From Acidobacteriota bacterium (GTDB taxonomy: Bacteria > Acidobacteriota > Terriglobia > Acidiferrales > UBA7541), in the NCBI GenBank assembly GCA_013289665.1, contig JABCZN010000014.1, positions 1 to 64,000 of the forward strand: a stretch of 64,000 bases of DNA. The letters run 5' to 3'. Of this stretch, positions 1 to 7,376 are shown piece after piece. The translations under genes were made by a program, and so were the position numbers. The notes below the pieces were generated by a model. That model saw nothing but the letters and a program-made list of their open reading frames with translations, was not told the DNA's origin and searched no databases. The first letter of the stretch is position 1. Each line of letters begins with the position of its first letter.

Positions 1-219
1 CGAAACGTGTGGCTTCAAAAGATCGTATAGCCAGGTGGCCGAGGTTCCTTCTTCAAACGTGACGTGCAAGTCTCCGCGCAGCCCGTCGATACACTGCAGA
101 ATCGTGTTGGCTTTCGTCTCGATGACGCATTCCATCACGATCTTTCCGGCAGCATTCATCACCGCGATCGAGATGCTTTCCTTGTGCACGTCCATACCGA
201 TATATTTAGTGCTAGTCAT
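1..219 (-). CDS. IS110-family transposase, N-terminal part (cut by window edge)
   Basis: Reading the minus strand from the ATG at 217-219 gives 73 residues beginning MTSTKYIGMDVHKESISIAV and continuing to the window edge. The GMDVHKESI start, with the first acidic residue at D10, followed by a short beta-rich segment ending in EEGTSATWLYDLLKPH, is the RuvC-like DEDD N-terminus of IS110/IS1111-family recombinases. The C-terminal serine-containing Tnp domain lies outside the window. No SD is obvious because the region just upstream is folded (see 220-287). The call to the family is firm; whether the element is complete cannot be judged here. Confidence 0.88.
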   Translation of the reverse strand, partial: MTSTKYIGMDVHKESISIAVMNAAGKIVMECVIETKANTILQCIDGLRGDLHVTFEEGTSATWLYDLLKPHVS

Positions 220-287
220 AAAGGGTGCCCTTTCTGGATGGGTTGAGCCGAACACTCAAAACCCTACTCCAAAAGGGGCGCCCTTTT
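220..287 (-). ncRNA. Structured leader of the IS110 element, candidate bridge RNA region
   Basis: Directly upstream of the transposase ATG lie three consecutive foldable segments: a near-palindrome at 271-287 (minus strand AAAAGGGCGCCCCTTTT), a hairpin at 240-264 (minus strand GGGTTTTGAG pairing with CTCAACCC) and a palindrome at 220-233 (AAAGGGCACCCTTT). In the IS110 group the noncoding end upstream of the recombinase gene is known to encode a bridge RNA with target- and donor-binding loops. The placement fits, but the loops could not be matched to a target, and the left boundary of the element is unknown. Confidence 0.35.
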
Positions 288-407
288 ATATTGCGTTCTA
301 GAACTCGGTTGGGCTGAATGCCGAAAAAAGATCGGCATTGAGCCGAAGGAAAGCTGTTTTCTCTTGACATTCCCTCTTATAGGACTTCTCCGGTAACGGC
401 GTTTCCG

Positions 408-426
408 GTAAAGCGCTAGCGTTTAC
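408..426. repeat. Imperfect 19-bp palindrome in the IS110-flanking gap
   Basis: The sequence GTAAAGCGCTAGCGTTTAC is a near-perfect palindrome centred on CTAG. It sits in the gene-free stretch 288-471 between the IS110 leader and the 3' end of the secreted protein gene. It could be an operator, a recombination site or part of the element end. Nothing else was recognised in this gap. Confidence 0.35.
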
Positions 427-471
427 AGGGAGGTCGTTCCTGGGATTGTTGCTGTTGCCATACGGCTTTAT

Positions 472-1239
472 TTAGTGGAACGCAAGAGTGCCATCGGACC
501 AATAGGGCACTTCGATTGGGACGGTCCGCAGCGGCGGCAGCTCTTTGTTCAGTGGACTATCCGGTTTGTCAGGGTCCGGGAACCACATAGACGTGGAAGA
601 AATGGGTGAGTTCGGATCATTGGCGTCCAATTCAGCAGGATCTTTCATCGGCAAGAAAAACATCACGTGGCATAAATTGTGTGAATGGCCCAAATGGGTA
701 AGGTATGCATCCTTGGACATCATATAGCTCATTGCCCCCGGCTCCACCGGCGGAATCTCCTTCTTCGCATACGCCTCTTGAATGCCCGCGATGCGCTCTT
801 TTACAGAGGTCACTCCAGTCAGCGTCATTTGCGTCAGCTTGCGATAAATCGGAAGGATCGACCGCACAGCCGCTGGATTGAGGCAAATCGCCCCTCTCTG
901 CTTCGGACTCCAGACGTCATAAAAGTCAATGCTGGCCGTCCATGACGGCCCCGCCATGCACACAAAACCATTCGTACCTTTGACCGCTGTTTCCCAGCCT
1001 TTGGGCGTCAGCACCAAAACAGACGCATCCTTTGAAATGCCCTCCGGAGCGGCGCTTCGCGCCAGCGCGATTGCCGCATTCCGGTCCATTAAATACTGCG
1101 AAAGTGGCAGCATCTTCGGATAGGGCCTCTCTGCCTCCTGTGCCCGCGTGCTCGCAGTCATGCTCAGCAAACTCACTAGCGCGATCGCTCCCACCGCAAC
1201 TCTAGCTGCAATCTTTTCGATCTTTGCAAATCGCATCAT
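472..1239 (-). CDS. Secreted hypothetical protein (about 255 aa)
   Basis: The open frame runs further upstream, but the start is placed at the tandem ATG ATG (1239/1236), because AAGGAG lies immediately before it and the protein then begins with a basic stretch and a hydrophobic segment (VGAIALVSLLSMTAS) ending in ASTRAQ, a typical signal peptide. The mature part has no motif I can assign; it includes one cysteine in GFVCMAGPSW, one in GAICLNP, and a conserved-looking HLGHSHNLCHVMFF segment rich in His that could bind metal. The C-terminus ends in EVPYWSDGTLAFH. It is probably exported. Function is unknown; no operon partner is evident. Confidence 0.7.
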   Translation of the reverse strand: MMRFAKIEKIAARVAVGAIALVSLLSMTASTRAQEAERPYPKMLPLSQYLMDRNAAIALARSAAPEGISKDASVLVLTPKGWETAVKGTNGFVCMAGPSWTASIDFYDVWSPKQRGAICLNPAAVRSILPIYRKLTQMTLTGVTSVKERIAGIQEAYAKKEIPPVEPGAMSYMMSKDAYLTHLGHSHNLCHVMFFLPMKDPAELDANDPNSPISSTSMWFPDPDKPDSPLNKELPPLRTVPIEVPYWSDGTLAFH

Positions 1240-1497
1240 TCTCCTTTTCGTTTCCTTCCTGCCGAAGATGTGTCCGCAACTGCTCAAGGCTCGATGCTTC
1301 GCTTGCTCATGGCTGCCGATCCCACGGTTCAGACCATGTGGACGCGTCGATGCCGCTGCCGTGTGGTTCAGCACGTTGGTGAAGTCAAAATACACCGCCC
1401 CGCGGACTCTACTGCTGCTGAGACACGTTGCAACCGGAGGTCCAAACTCAAACCCTGTCATTTTGCAGTGTCTTAGGGCAGCGTTGATCTGCCGGAA

Positions 1498-1824
1498 TTA
1501 TGAGTTTCTGGATGACTCTTGGGAGAATAGTGTGTACACGTCAGTTTTTACATCTCTGGGTAATCGTCTGCCAACGACTTTCAGATTCGGCCGTGGTTCT
1601 GTACGCCAGTCGTAGCCTTGCCGCCAAATGAAGAGCTTCTGCTTGAAGTTCGGGTCATTCGGAGCATGCGACGGCAAAGTAATGCCCGACCATGCGCCAC
1701 TCAAAACTCCAGCAAGGTCCTGGTAAGCCCTGACTGCGTCTTCGAACGCGTCGCTAGTGCAGGAACTTGTCTGCGACGACTTCTTGATTTGAAAGGACTT
1801 ATCAACAAGTTCCTGGAGAGTCGG
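1498..1824 (-). pseudogene. Fragment of a hypothetical protein gene
   Basis: An open frame on the minus strand encodes a protein-like segment (DAFEDAVRAYQDLAGVL, SGAWSGITLPSHAPNDPNF, QKLFIWRQGYDWRTEPRP, LKVVGRRL) bounded by stops at 1825-1827 and at 1498. There is no ATG in it; the only internal starts are TTG at 1702-1704 and CTG codons, and no SD precedes them. The WSG...PNDPNF...KLFIWRQGY pattern resembles uncharacterised acidobacterial secreted proteins, which are longer, so I read this as a remnant that lost both ends. It could instead be a short gene starting at the TTG. Confidence 0.45.
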
Positions 1825-1906
1825 CTAACCGGACATCTGGGTCCCAGTACCCAAGTCATGGAAACACGAGCAGGCTTTGCCGCGTATAGAAGATCGGAGG
1901 GCAAGG

Positions 1907-2077
1907 ATGAGGGGCCCACTGACCTATCCGCCGGAAATAGTGATCGAGAACAAGATCGATCTCCCACCTGAGTACGAGACTCCAGTGGACAATGACAAGT
2001 GGATGAGCGCGGAAGTCTGCTTTGAGCTTGTCGTGTTTGCAATCGAGCTTGTGGGCAACCTCCTCGACCGTCTGTAA
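1907..2077 (+). CDS. Small acidic hypothetical protein (56 aa)
   Basis: An ATG at 1907 is preceded by GGAGG with a six-base spacer, the best ribosome-binding site in the surrounding kilobase. The product is acidic (MRGPLTYPPEIVIENKIDLP at the start) with a hydrophobic helix near the C-terminus (CFELVVFAIELVGNLLDRL). An overlapping minus-strand frame also exists but begins with GTG and lacks an SD. No family was recognised. It lies alone between a gene fragment and a zinc-ribbon gene in the accessory island. Confidence 0.4.
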   Translation: MRGPLTYPPEIVIENKIDLPPEYETPVDNDKWMSAEVCFELVVFAIELVGNLLDRL

Positions 2078-2158
2078 CAAATGACGGAACGCAAGAAGCG
2101 CAAGCACCAAAGTACTAGCCTCCACACATTGTAAGAGGGCGCCCCTAATTCGCTGTTG

Positions 2159-2533
2159 CTATTTCTGCGGGACCAATTTCAGCGGAATCAATTTCAGATT
2201 CTCAGGTAACGCGGCGACCAGTGCTTTCTCGTCTCCGTGAAGGATGTAGGGCGTTGTTCTCGGAATCCTCCAAGTCCCGAGAGGACAACGAATGCCAGAA
2301 AAACATTTGTCGCACCAGAAATACCATTTTGCCCACATCTTCCCGTCGATTGCGTCGTTCGGTTTAGCCAACCAAAGCGTTGTGAAAGAACCGCTGCCGC
2401 ACTTGGGACACACCTGAGGTGAATACCCCATCTGAACCAACAGAAACTCCGCGTATTCCGGTGAGAATTGCCTCCGGATTCTTTCAACAAGCTCTTCGCG
2501 GTTGATGTATCCAACTTTGCTCTTTCCGTCCAT
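2159..2533 (-). CDS. Zinc-ribbon hypothetical protein (124 aa)
   Basis: The start at 2533 is chosen because GAGG sits six bases upstream; an in-frame ATG ten codons earlier lacks an SD. The product carries CPKCGSG near residue 41 and CDKCFSGIRCPLG near residue 74, two CXXC knuckles that should form one zinc ribbon, preceded by a helical N-terminus (NREELVERIRRQFSPEYAEF). The C-terminus is hydrophobic and basic. A nucleic-acid or protein-binding role is possible but not shown. It is a single gene in the island. Confidence 0.6.
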   Translation of the reverse strand: MDGKSKVGYINREELVERIRRQFSPEYAEFLLVQMGYSPQVCPKCGSGSFTTLWLAKPNDAIDGKMWAKWYFWCDKCFSGIRCPLGTWRIPRTTPYILHGDEKALVAALPENLKLIPLKLVPQK

Positions 2534-2643
2534 GTTGGGCCTCGACGTAGAGATTCGTGGCAAAGAAAAAGTAGCGTAAAACCGACTGTGGAAGCATGCG
2601 CCTGATTAAAGCGGTGGTCTCAATGGGTCGACGCAACACTCAG

Positions 2644-2754
2644 CTAGTGTAGTGTCCCGTAAGTTCCTTTGCTGCGCAGAACGTAATAAGTAGAATCCCT
2701 GCAAACGATTGGCAGCGACGAGTTAGCCCAATTATTTTCGGGACACCACACTAG
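2644..2754. mobile_element. MITE-like element with 18-20 bp terminal inverted repeats
   Basis: The ends CTAGTGTAGTGTCCCGTAA (2644-2662) and its inverted partner TTTTCGGGACACCACACTAG (2735-2754) match at nearly all positions. The enclosed ~70 bp have no open frame. The TA at each outer edge would fit a Tc1/mariner or IS630-type TA target duplication. The rest of the gene-free stretch 2564-2939 holds only this element and the solo IS30 end at 2872-2900. Confidence 0.5.
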
Positions 2755-2871
2755 AACCCACTTTGCATTGAAAACAAAAGCTAAAATCGCTCGCTAGGTT
2801 AGATCAGCTGGAACGCTACCCAAACAGATCGGTCCTCCTGGGGAAGTATTGTCGGATCAACTGATTAGATG

Positions 2872-2900
2872 GTGTTGCATCGACCGTTTGAACCGGCACG
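2872..2900. repeat. Solo IS30-type terminal repeat
   Basis: This 29-bp sequence starts GTGTTGCATCGACC and ends GAACCGGCACG. It matches the right-hand end of the IS30-family element at 4273-4301 at 27 of 29 positions and lies in the same orientation. No second end or transposase accompanies it on its left, so it is probably a scar of an older copy or one edge of a composite segment carrying the gene at 2940-3662. Confidence 0.65.
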
Positions 2901-2939
2901 GCTAACCGGAAACTTGAAATTCAGCGGACCGCAGCCCCT

Positions 2940-3662
2940 CTACTTTGCGGCTGTGATTTCGTTGGTGACTTTGCCGTTGCCATCGAGGAACTGAACAACC
3001 GCCACGCCATCGGCGTTGACGCGCAGGACGAGGCGATCGCGTCCGTCGGAATCCTTTATGCGTAACGATGCGGATTTATCGGGCGAACGCCCGAGGTAAA
3101 TACGATTTGCGTCGCCGCTATGTGTAGCGAAGAACTTCTTCCATTCCTTTTCCTGCTGCTCTTTGGGCAACTTGTCGATGCGCAGCTTCGCGTCGTACGC
3201 TTCCTGAATTGGGTAATCGCCGCGTTCGCCGATGCGAATCGCTGAGAATGTCTCCTGATCTTCGCGGCCGGAATCAATAGCGAAAATCTGATCCTGCTCG
3301 TATTGGTCGAAACTCAAATGAGCGTGATTCTGAATCGTGCCGTCTTTCTCTTTCAGGCCACTGAAAATCAGGCCACCCATTTCCGAACCGTCGTCGTTGA
3401 CGAAAAGCATTCCGGCTGCATCACGGCGATCCGGACGCGGGTACTCTTTTTTGCGCGTGTACGCACCAGGAAAGCTTTCGCGATTCGAAATAATCAGGCG
3501 CGGCGTGCCATCGGGCTCGACGAAATCGATCCGATGCACGGTAAGGATGTCGAACGTTGCGTTACGCGTCGTTGCGAAACCACACAGCAAGGTCACGGCG
3601 AACGCGATTGTTACAACGGCGGAGTAAATTACAAGAAATCGGGGATCGGAGAGTGTTTTCAT
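2940..3662 (-). CDS. Membrane-anchored hypothetical protein (240 aa)
   Basis: The ATG at 3662 is preceded by GGGAGG at good spacing. Residues ~8-28 (FLVIYSAVVTIAFAVTLLCG) form a single N-terminal transmembrane or uncleaved signal segment. The remainder is a hydrophilic, beta-rich domain with repeated short elements of the form hydrophobic-EPDGTPRLIISN and DSDGRDRLVLRVNADGVAVV that look like beta-hairpin repeats. Such proteins are widespread but uncharacterised. It sits between a solo IS30 end and an IS30 relic, so it may have moved with them. Confidence 0.65.
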   Translation of the reverse strand: MKTLSDPRFLVIYSAVVTIAFAVTLLCGFATTRNATFDILTVHRIDFVEPDGTPRLIISNRESFPGAYTRKKEYPRPDRRDAAGMLFVNDDGSEMGGLIFSGLKEKDGTIQNHAHLSFDQYEQDQIFAIDSGREDQETFSAIRIGERGDYPIQEAYDAKLRIDKLPKEQQEKEWKKFFATHSGDANRIYLGRSPDKSASLRIKDSDGRDRLVLRVNADGVAVVQFLDGNGKVTNEITAAK

Positions 3663-3766
3663 CGGAGCCTCCCAAAACGGCAGAACCCTGAGATGAGTAT
3701 CACAATAACGGCAACAGCGATACGGATCGCATCTAGAGTTTCGAACGGAACTAACTCCTGATTATT

Positions 3767-4301
3767 CGTGCCGGTTCAGGCGGTCGATGCAACACTTGCT
3801 TGAAGTTTACTCGCTGGAGTTTGGAATCCTAGAGTTTTTCTTGGTCGTTGATTCAAGCGCAGCGAGACCTGGTCGAGCTGCGCTTGAATGATGGGAGCTA
3901 GATCCGTACCGCGCGGAAAGTATTGCCGCAGCAGCAAATTTGTATTTTCGTTTGTTCCACGCTGCCAGGGGCTTTGCGGATCACAGAAGTAAACTTGCAC
4001 ATGCGTCGCGACCGTGAACTCCTTGTGCCTGGCCATCTCCAGTCCGCGGTCCCACGTCAGCGAGCGCCGCCGGACGGCGGGAGCAATCCCACCGTAACGC
4101 GACACCAGGCAACGAATGGACGAATGCTCCTTGCCAAAGGCGCGCCCGATCTCATGCAACGTCTGCCCCGCTTTCCAACGACGCCACACGTCGAGCTTCT
4201 GCTCCGCCGAAAGCCCAAACCGTCTTCCTCGTCTCATAAACACCACCTTTGAAAACAGCTTTATACCATATGGTGTTGCATCGACCGCCTGAACCGGCAC
4301 G
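3767..4301 (-). mobile_element. Internally deleted IS30-family element with intact ends
   Basis: Perfect 29-bp inverted repeats (3767-3795 and 4273-4301; one end reads GTGCCGGTTCAGGCGGTCGA) bound a 535-bp element. Complete IS30 elements are about 1.0-1.3 kb, so roughly half is missing from the middle. No clear short target duplication was seen. With both ends intact it could still be mobilised in trans by a full-length relative. Confidence 0.8.
3776..4237 (-). pseudogene. IS30-family transposase with an internal in-frame deletion
   Basis: The product (about 153 aa from the MRRGRRFGLSAEQKLDVWRR start; complete transposases are 320-390 aa) keeps the N-terminal helix-turn-helix (GQTLHEIGRAFGKEHSSIRC) and then jumps at RRRSLTWDRGLEM directly into the C-terminal part of the DDE domain. 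The second aspartate (TWDRG) and the glutamate (QRGTNENTN) are kept; the first catalytic aspartate (normally in a HWEGDLL-type motif) and much of the core are gone. The repeated RRS-coding sequence at the join suggests deletion between short direct repeats. It should be catalytically dead but may still bind the ends. Confidence 0.82.
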
Positions 4302-4407
4302 ACTTATCGGGGGTTAGTAAGATCGCGTTGGTATAAAATCTCACTTGGTGACTGGCGAAAGACCTGGCCAGTCGTCACAACCGAATCGGGGTGAGATCGG
4401 GGTGAGT

Positions 4408-4905
4408 ATGTCGCAAGCGCCAGACCAAAACCTGCTTGACGCTCTGTTGGACTCTTGGGACCGGAACAACACCATCCTGCTCAACTTTCTCCGCGCTCTC
4501 CCTGAGGGCGGGCTGGAGGCCAAGGCGGTGGAGGGAAGCCCATCCATCGCAAAGATGTACACACACATCCACTTTGTACGACTCGTGTTCGTCTTCGAGG
4601 ACGCACCCGAGTTTGCCAGAAAACTCCCCGAGGAAGAATGGGCAGTCGAGCGTGACACGGGTCGCATCGCGCAGATGCTGAATGCTAGCGCCACTGCTGT
4701 ACGAGACGCGGTAAAGAGCAGAATCGAGACAGGCAGGGAAATGCAGCTTCACTACGACCACCCGGTCCTCTTGCTCCAGCACATGATTTGGCACGAGGGC
4801 TATCATCACGGACAAATGAAACTGGCCCTCAAGGCGGCGGGCACACCGATGAGTGACAAGGAAGCCGGGCCGCTTACATGGGACGTGTGGATGTGCAAGA
4901 AGTAA
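4408..4905 (+). CDS. DinB-family (YfiT/DinB four-helix) protein
   Basis: A 165-residue helical protein of the DinB superfamily, metal-binding four-helix bundles that include thiol-dependent and damage-inducible enzymes. The three metal-ligand histidines are visible: THIHF near residue 51 and WHEGYHHGQ near residue 130. The ATG at 4408 follows GGGGTGAGT, whereas the frame extends 21 codons upstream without a better start. The gene is alone on the plus strand between the IS30 relic and a membrane protein gene. Its substrate cannot be deduced. Confidence 0.8.
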   Translation: MSQAPDQNLLDALLDSWDRNNTILLNFLRALPEGGLEAKAVEGSPSIAKMYTHIHFVRLVFVFEDAPEFARKLPEEEWAVERDTGRIAQMLNASATAVRDAVKSRIETGREMQLHYDHPVLLLQHMIWHEGYHHGQMKLALKAAGTPMSDKEAGPLTWDVWMCKK

Positions 4906-5076
4906 GCGATTCATAGAGCTCTCAACGTAAAGACCGCCACGCCTCCAACAGCGCGGCTACAGACTCTTCCCGGCGAATTGTTACGAGCATTTCTCGCCTG
5001 CGATTCACTCGGGACCATATAATGGGTTTTTCATTACTGACGGAACGGAAGAGGAAGAGACATCGGTGATGGTCGT

Positions 5077-5098
5077 CCGGAAAAGTGGCTCATAGTAC
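5077..5098 (+). repeat. Direct repeat, left copy, flanking the gene 5123-5503
   Basis: A 22-bp sequence starting CCGGAAAAGTGGCTCA recurs with two mismatches at 5588-5609. The pair brackets one membrane-protein gene. Such flanking repeats may be a footprint of insertion, or a dispersed short repeat that happened to fall on both sides. Confidence 0.5.
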
Positions 5099-5122
5099 CT
5101 ACGGATGACAGCCGAAGAATGT

Positions 5123-5503
5123 TCAGTACGTGAGTGCTGCGACGAGCCAGAGTGCCGCCAGCCCGAAACAAGCTAGCGATGCAGGGAGCCGAGCCGGACC
5201 CTTACCAATCAATGCTAGAACCAAGACGAGTATCGAGGCTAAGAATCCAAATCCAGAGCTTTTCATCGCGAGCGAATACTTTGTGCCGCTTTCAGGCGTG
5301 CCGCCCGCAACCGCCACCACTAACACGACAACCAGACCAATGACGGAAGCGAGTATCAGCCCGACGAAGACCGAAACTGTTCTCCATGCGGGAGAGTCCG
5401 GGTTTGAACGCGATTTCAGCCATGCTGCCCATGCCCAAATCAAGGCGGGTGCGGGAAGGATGTAACCAGAGAGGCCTAACACCGTAATCAAAATGCCGCC
5501 CAT
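5123..5503 (-). CDS. Small integral membrane protein (about 126 aa)
   Basis: Three consecutive ATGs (5509, 5506, 5503) follow GAGG; the third has the most usual spacing and is chosen. The product has four hydrophobic segments (ILITVLGLSGYILPAPALIW, VFVGLILASVIGLVVVLVVA, FGFLASILVLVLALIG, LACFGLAALWLVAAL) joined by short loops, so it is a four-pass inner-membrane protein. No family motif was recognised. It is framed by the 22-bp direct repeats at 5077 and 5588. Confidence 0.6.
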   Translation of the reverse strand: MGGILITVLGLSGYILPAPALIWAWAAWLKSRSNPDSPAWRTVSVFVGLILASVIGLVVVLVVAVAGGTPESGTKYSLAMKSSGFGFLASILVLVLALIGKGPARLPASLACFGLAALWLVAALTY

Positions 5504-5577
5504 CATCATGCCTCAACGCGCCAGTATGGCGCAGAATCATGCCACTTCTCAAGCAGCCCACTCGTAGCTCCTGATAA

Positions 5578-5609
5578 GCACGGCTAACCGGAAAAGTTGC
5601 TCAAAGTAC
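5578..5609 (+). repeat. Dispersed repeat GCACGGCTAACCGGAAA plus right copy of the 22-bp direct repeat
   Basis: The 17-mer GCACGGCTAACCGGAAA at 5578-5594 is identical to 2896-2912, where it overlaps the outer edge of the solo IS30 end, and its core CGGCTAACCGGA also occurs at 1822-1833. It runs into the right copy (5588-5609) of the direct repeat found at 5077-5098. All copies lie between genes in the first 6 kb. Confidence 0.6.
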
Positions 5610-5631
5610 TGGGGCAAGTACCGGGGGAATT

Positions 5632-6195
5632 TTAGGGCTTTAGCAAGGTCAACGAGTAAATTGTCGATTTAAATGCTCCCAATTCCTTTGCGCTCGCCTC
5701 TGACTTCTGAGTGTTCATCGAAACAGAAAATAGCACCGGTTTTTGGGAACCCGGATTTACGTAGGCGACGTACTCGTAAAATTTCCCGGGAATGTAAAAG
5801 ACCTTCCCCAAACAGAGGTAGCTCGCATTTGTCGCGGTGATGTCTTTAAATTGAACTTTCGGGTATTGCGCTCTGTAAGCTCGCATGTCCTCCTCTAGGT
5901 CCGCACGGGTGTTCTCGTCTACCTTTTTGTTCACACGGACTCGGATTAGACCGGAGATGCTGTCGAGCGGTTGACCGGCTTCGTGGAGAACCACATTGGA
6001 TTCAAATTTTTGAGAATTTGTGATGTCCCCATTCCAGCCAGGAGGCTCTTTTACGCTGAACATGAAGTTCTCGCCATAGACGAGTAACTGGTCGAGTTTC
6101 TGCTGGGCAAGACTAGGCTGAATCACCCAAGCCAAAGCGATTAGGTAGGCGCAGAATCGGCTCGCAGTGAGAACTTTTGCAATACTCGGATTCAC
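5632..6195 (-). CDS. Exported hypothetical protein (187 aa)
   Basis: The N-terminus (SRFCAYLIALAWVIQPSLAQ) is a convincing Sec signal peptide with cleavage after SLA. The mature ~155 residues begin KLDQLLVYGENFMFSVKEPPGW and form a mixed alpha/beta domain, reminiscent of small periplasmic proteins of the PsbP/DUF1795-like type, but no diagnostic motif confirms that. One cysteine (SYLCLGKVF) is present. It is a single gene immediately upstream, on the opposite strand, of the integrase relic. Function unknown. Confidence 0.65.
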   Translation of the reverse strand: MNPSIAKVLTASRFCAYLIALAWVIQPSLAQQKLDQLLVYGENFMFSVKEPPGWNGDITNSQKFESNVVLHEAGQPLDSISGLIRVRVNKKVDENTRADLEEDMRAYRAQYPKVQFKDITATNASYLCLGKVFYIPGKFYEYVAYVNPGSQKPVLFSVSMNTQKSEASAKELGAFKSTIYSLTLLKP

Positions 6196-6309
6196 AAACC
6201 AATGCTAGCGTCTTTCGATTTTCCGAGAAATTGTTCTTGGGTTCAGTTGCTTCGTGGTGGTCAACTCCCGATTTGTCGGTAACCGGAAAGGTTCGTTGTA
6301 GACGACAGG

Positions 6310-7048
6310 GTGCACTCGCTGCCCGAGCGCCATAATGCAGGCCGCGCCCTCTCTCCCGAAGATCAAGCGAAGCTCATCACTGCCGCTGGGGAAAGTCGCT
6401 CACCTGCCCTATTTCCCCTGTTCCTGCTCTCCCTCGATACCGGAATGCGAGCGGGGGAAGTCAGGGCCATGCGCCTACGCGACCTCCATTTGACTTGGGA
6501 CGAGAGGCAGATTACGAGCGGGGAAGTGATTGTCCCCAAGAGCAAGACGGCGGCGGGAACAGGCCGCTTGATTCCCCTCTCCAAGAGAGTGTGCGCCTCT
6601 TTGAGTTTTTGGATGGGCTATTCCCCCAACGCAACACCCGACAGCTACCTGTTTCGCTTCTACCAGGTCGGCATCGGTGGGGATTCGCGGACGGTCACGA
6701 TGTACGACGTTGATCTGAGCCGCCCGATGGGTTCTTGGCGTAAGGGCTGGCTTGAGGCTTGTAAGAGGCAGGAGTGTCCTACCTCTGGCATGACCTGAGG
6801 CATACCTTTGTTACGCGCCTTGCGGAGCACCCGGACGTTTCCGAGCAGACCATTCGCGCCTCGGCCGGGCACGTCAGTAATCAGATGCTTCAGCATTATT
6901 CCCACATCCGTTCGCGGGCGAAACAAGCCGCGATTCGCACCCTCGAAGATCAATCGATTGAACCCATTTTGCCGGAGCATGGGCAAAGAATCGGGCAAAG
7001 TGGCCGGAACGCTCAGGACGAAACAGAGGCTAAGTTGCAGGAAACAAA

Positions 7049-7070
<22 letters not shown>
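6310..7070 (+). pseudogene. Tyrosine recombinase/integrase, N-terminally truncated and frameshifted
   Basis: The catalytic domain of a phage-type integrase is split over two frames. The first frame (to 6798) has the first arginine (DTGMRAGEVRAMRLRDL) and the beta-hairpin lysine region (VPKSKTAAGTGRLIPL). The second frame (from about 6770 to 7070) has HDLRHTF, GHVSNQ and the nucleophile context MLQHYSHIRS. Adding one G within AGAGGCAGG near 6768 restores KRAGVSYLWHDLRHTF, so a single-base loss explains the break. The core-binding SAM-like domain is absent; a stop at 6280-6282 closes the frame upstream. It runs into the 3' end of the tRNA gene, as integrases next to their attachment site do. 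Confidence 0.85.
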
Positions 7071-7124
<54 letters not shown>

Positions 7125-7128
7125 CCTG

Positions 7129-7157
7129 ATAATAAAGGATTTATTGGCCCATTTAAA
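7129..7157 (-). promoter_or_regulatory. Candidate promoter of the tRNA gene
   Basis: On the minus strand TTTAAA (7152-7157) and TATTAT (7129-7134) are separated by 17 bases, just upstream of the mature tRNA 5' end. The implied start would fall almost on the mature end, so a short or absent 5' leader is expected. The rest of 7158-7376 shows no gene. Confidence 0.4.
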
Positions 7158-7376
7158 ATGACCTCAACAATTTTGCGTCATTCTTGCGTTGCAGTCTACC
7201 CAAATTCGGCGATCGCTGCTCTTCCTTCCATCACAAATGCGCCTCCTGATAGGAACGACCCTCCGGTCTATTGATCGGTGAATATCGGCAAACTCGGCCG
7301 GAGGGTGGAGCACCTAGAAAAGGACGTCTCCGCAGCCTGCTTTTCTATGGGCCAAACCTGTATTTCCGACGGGCGG

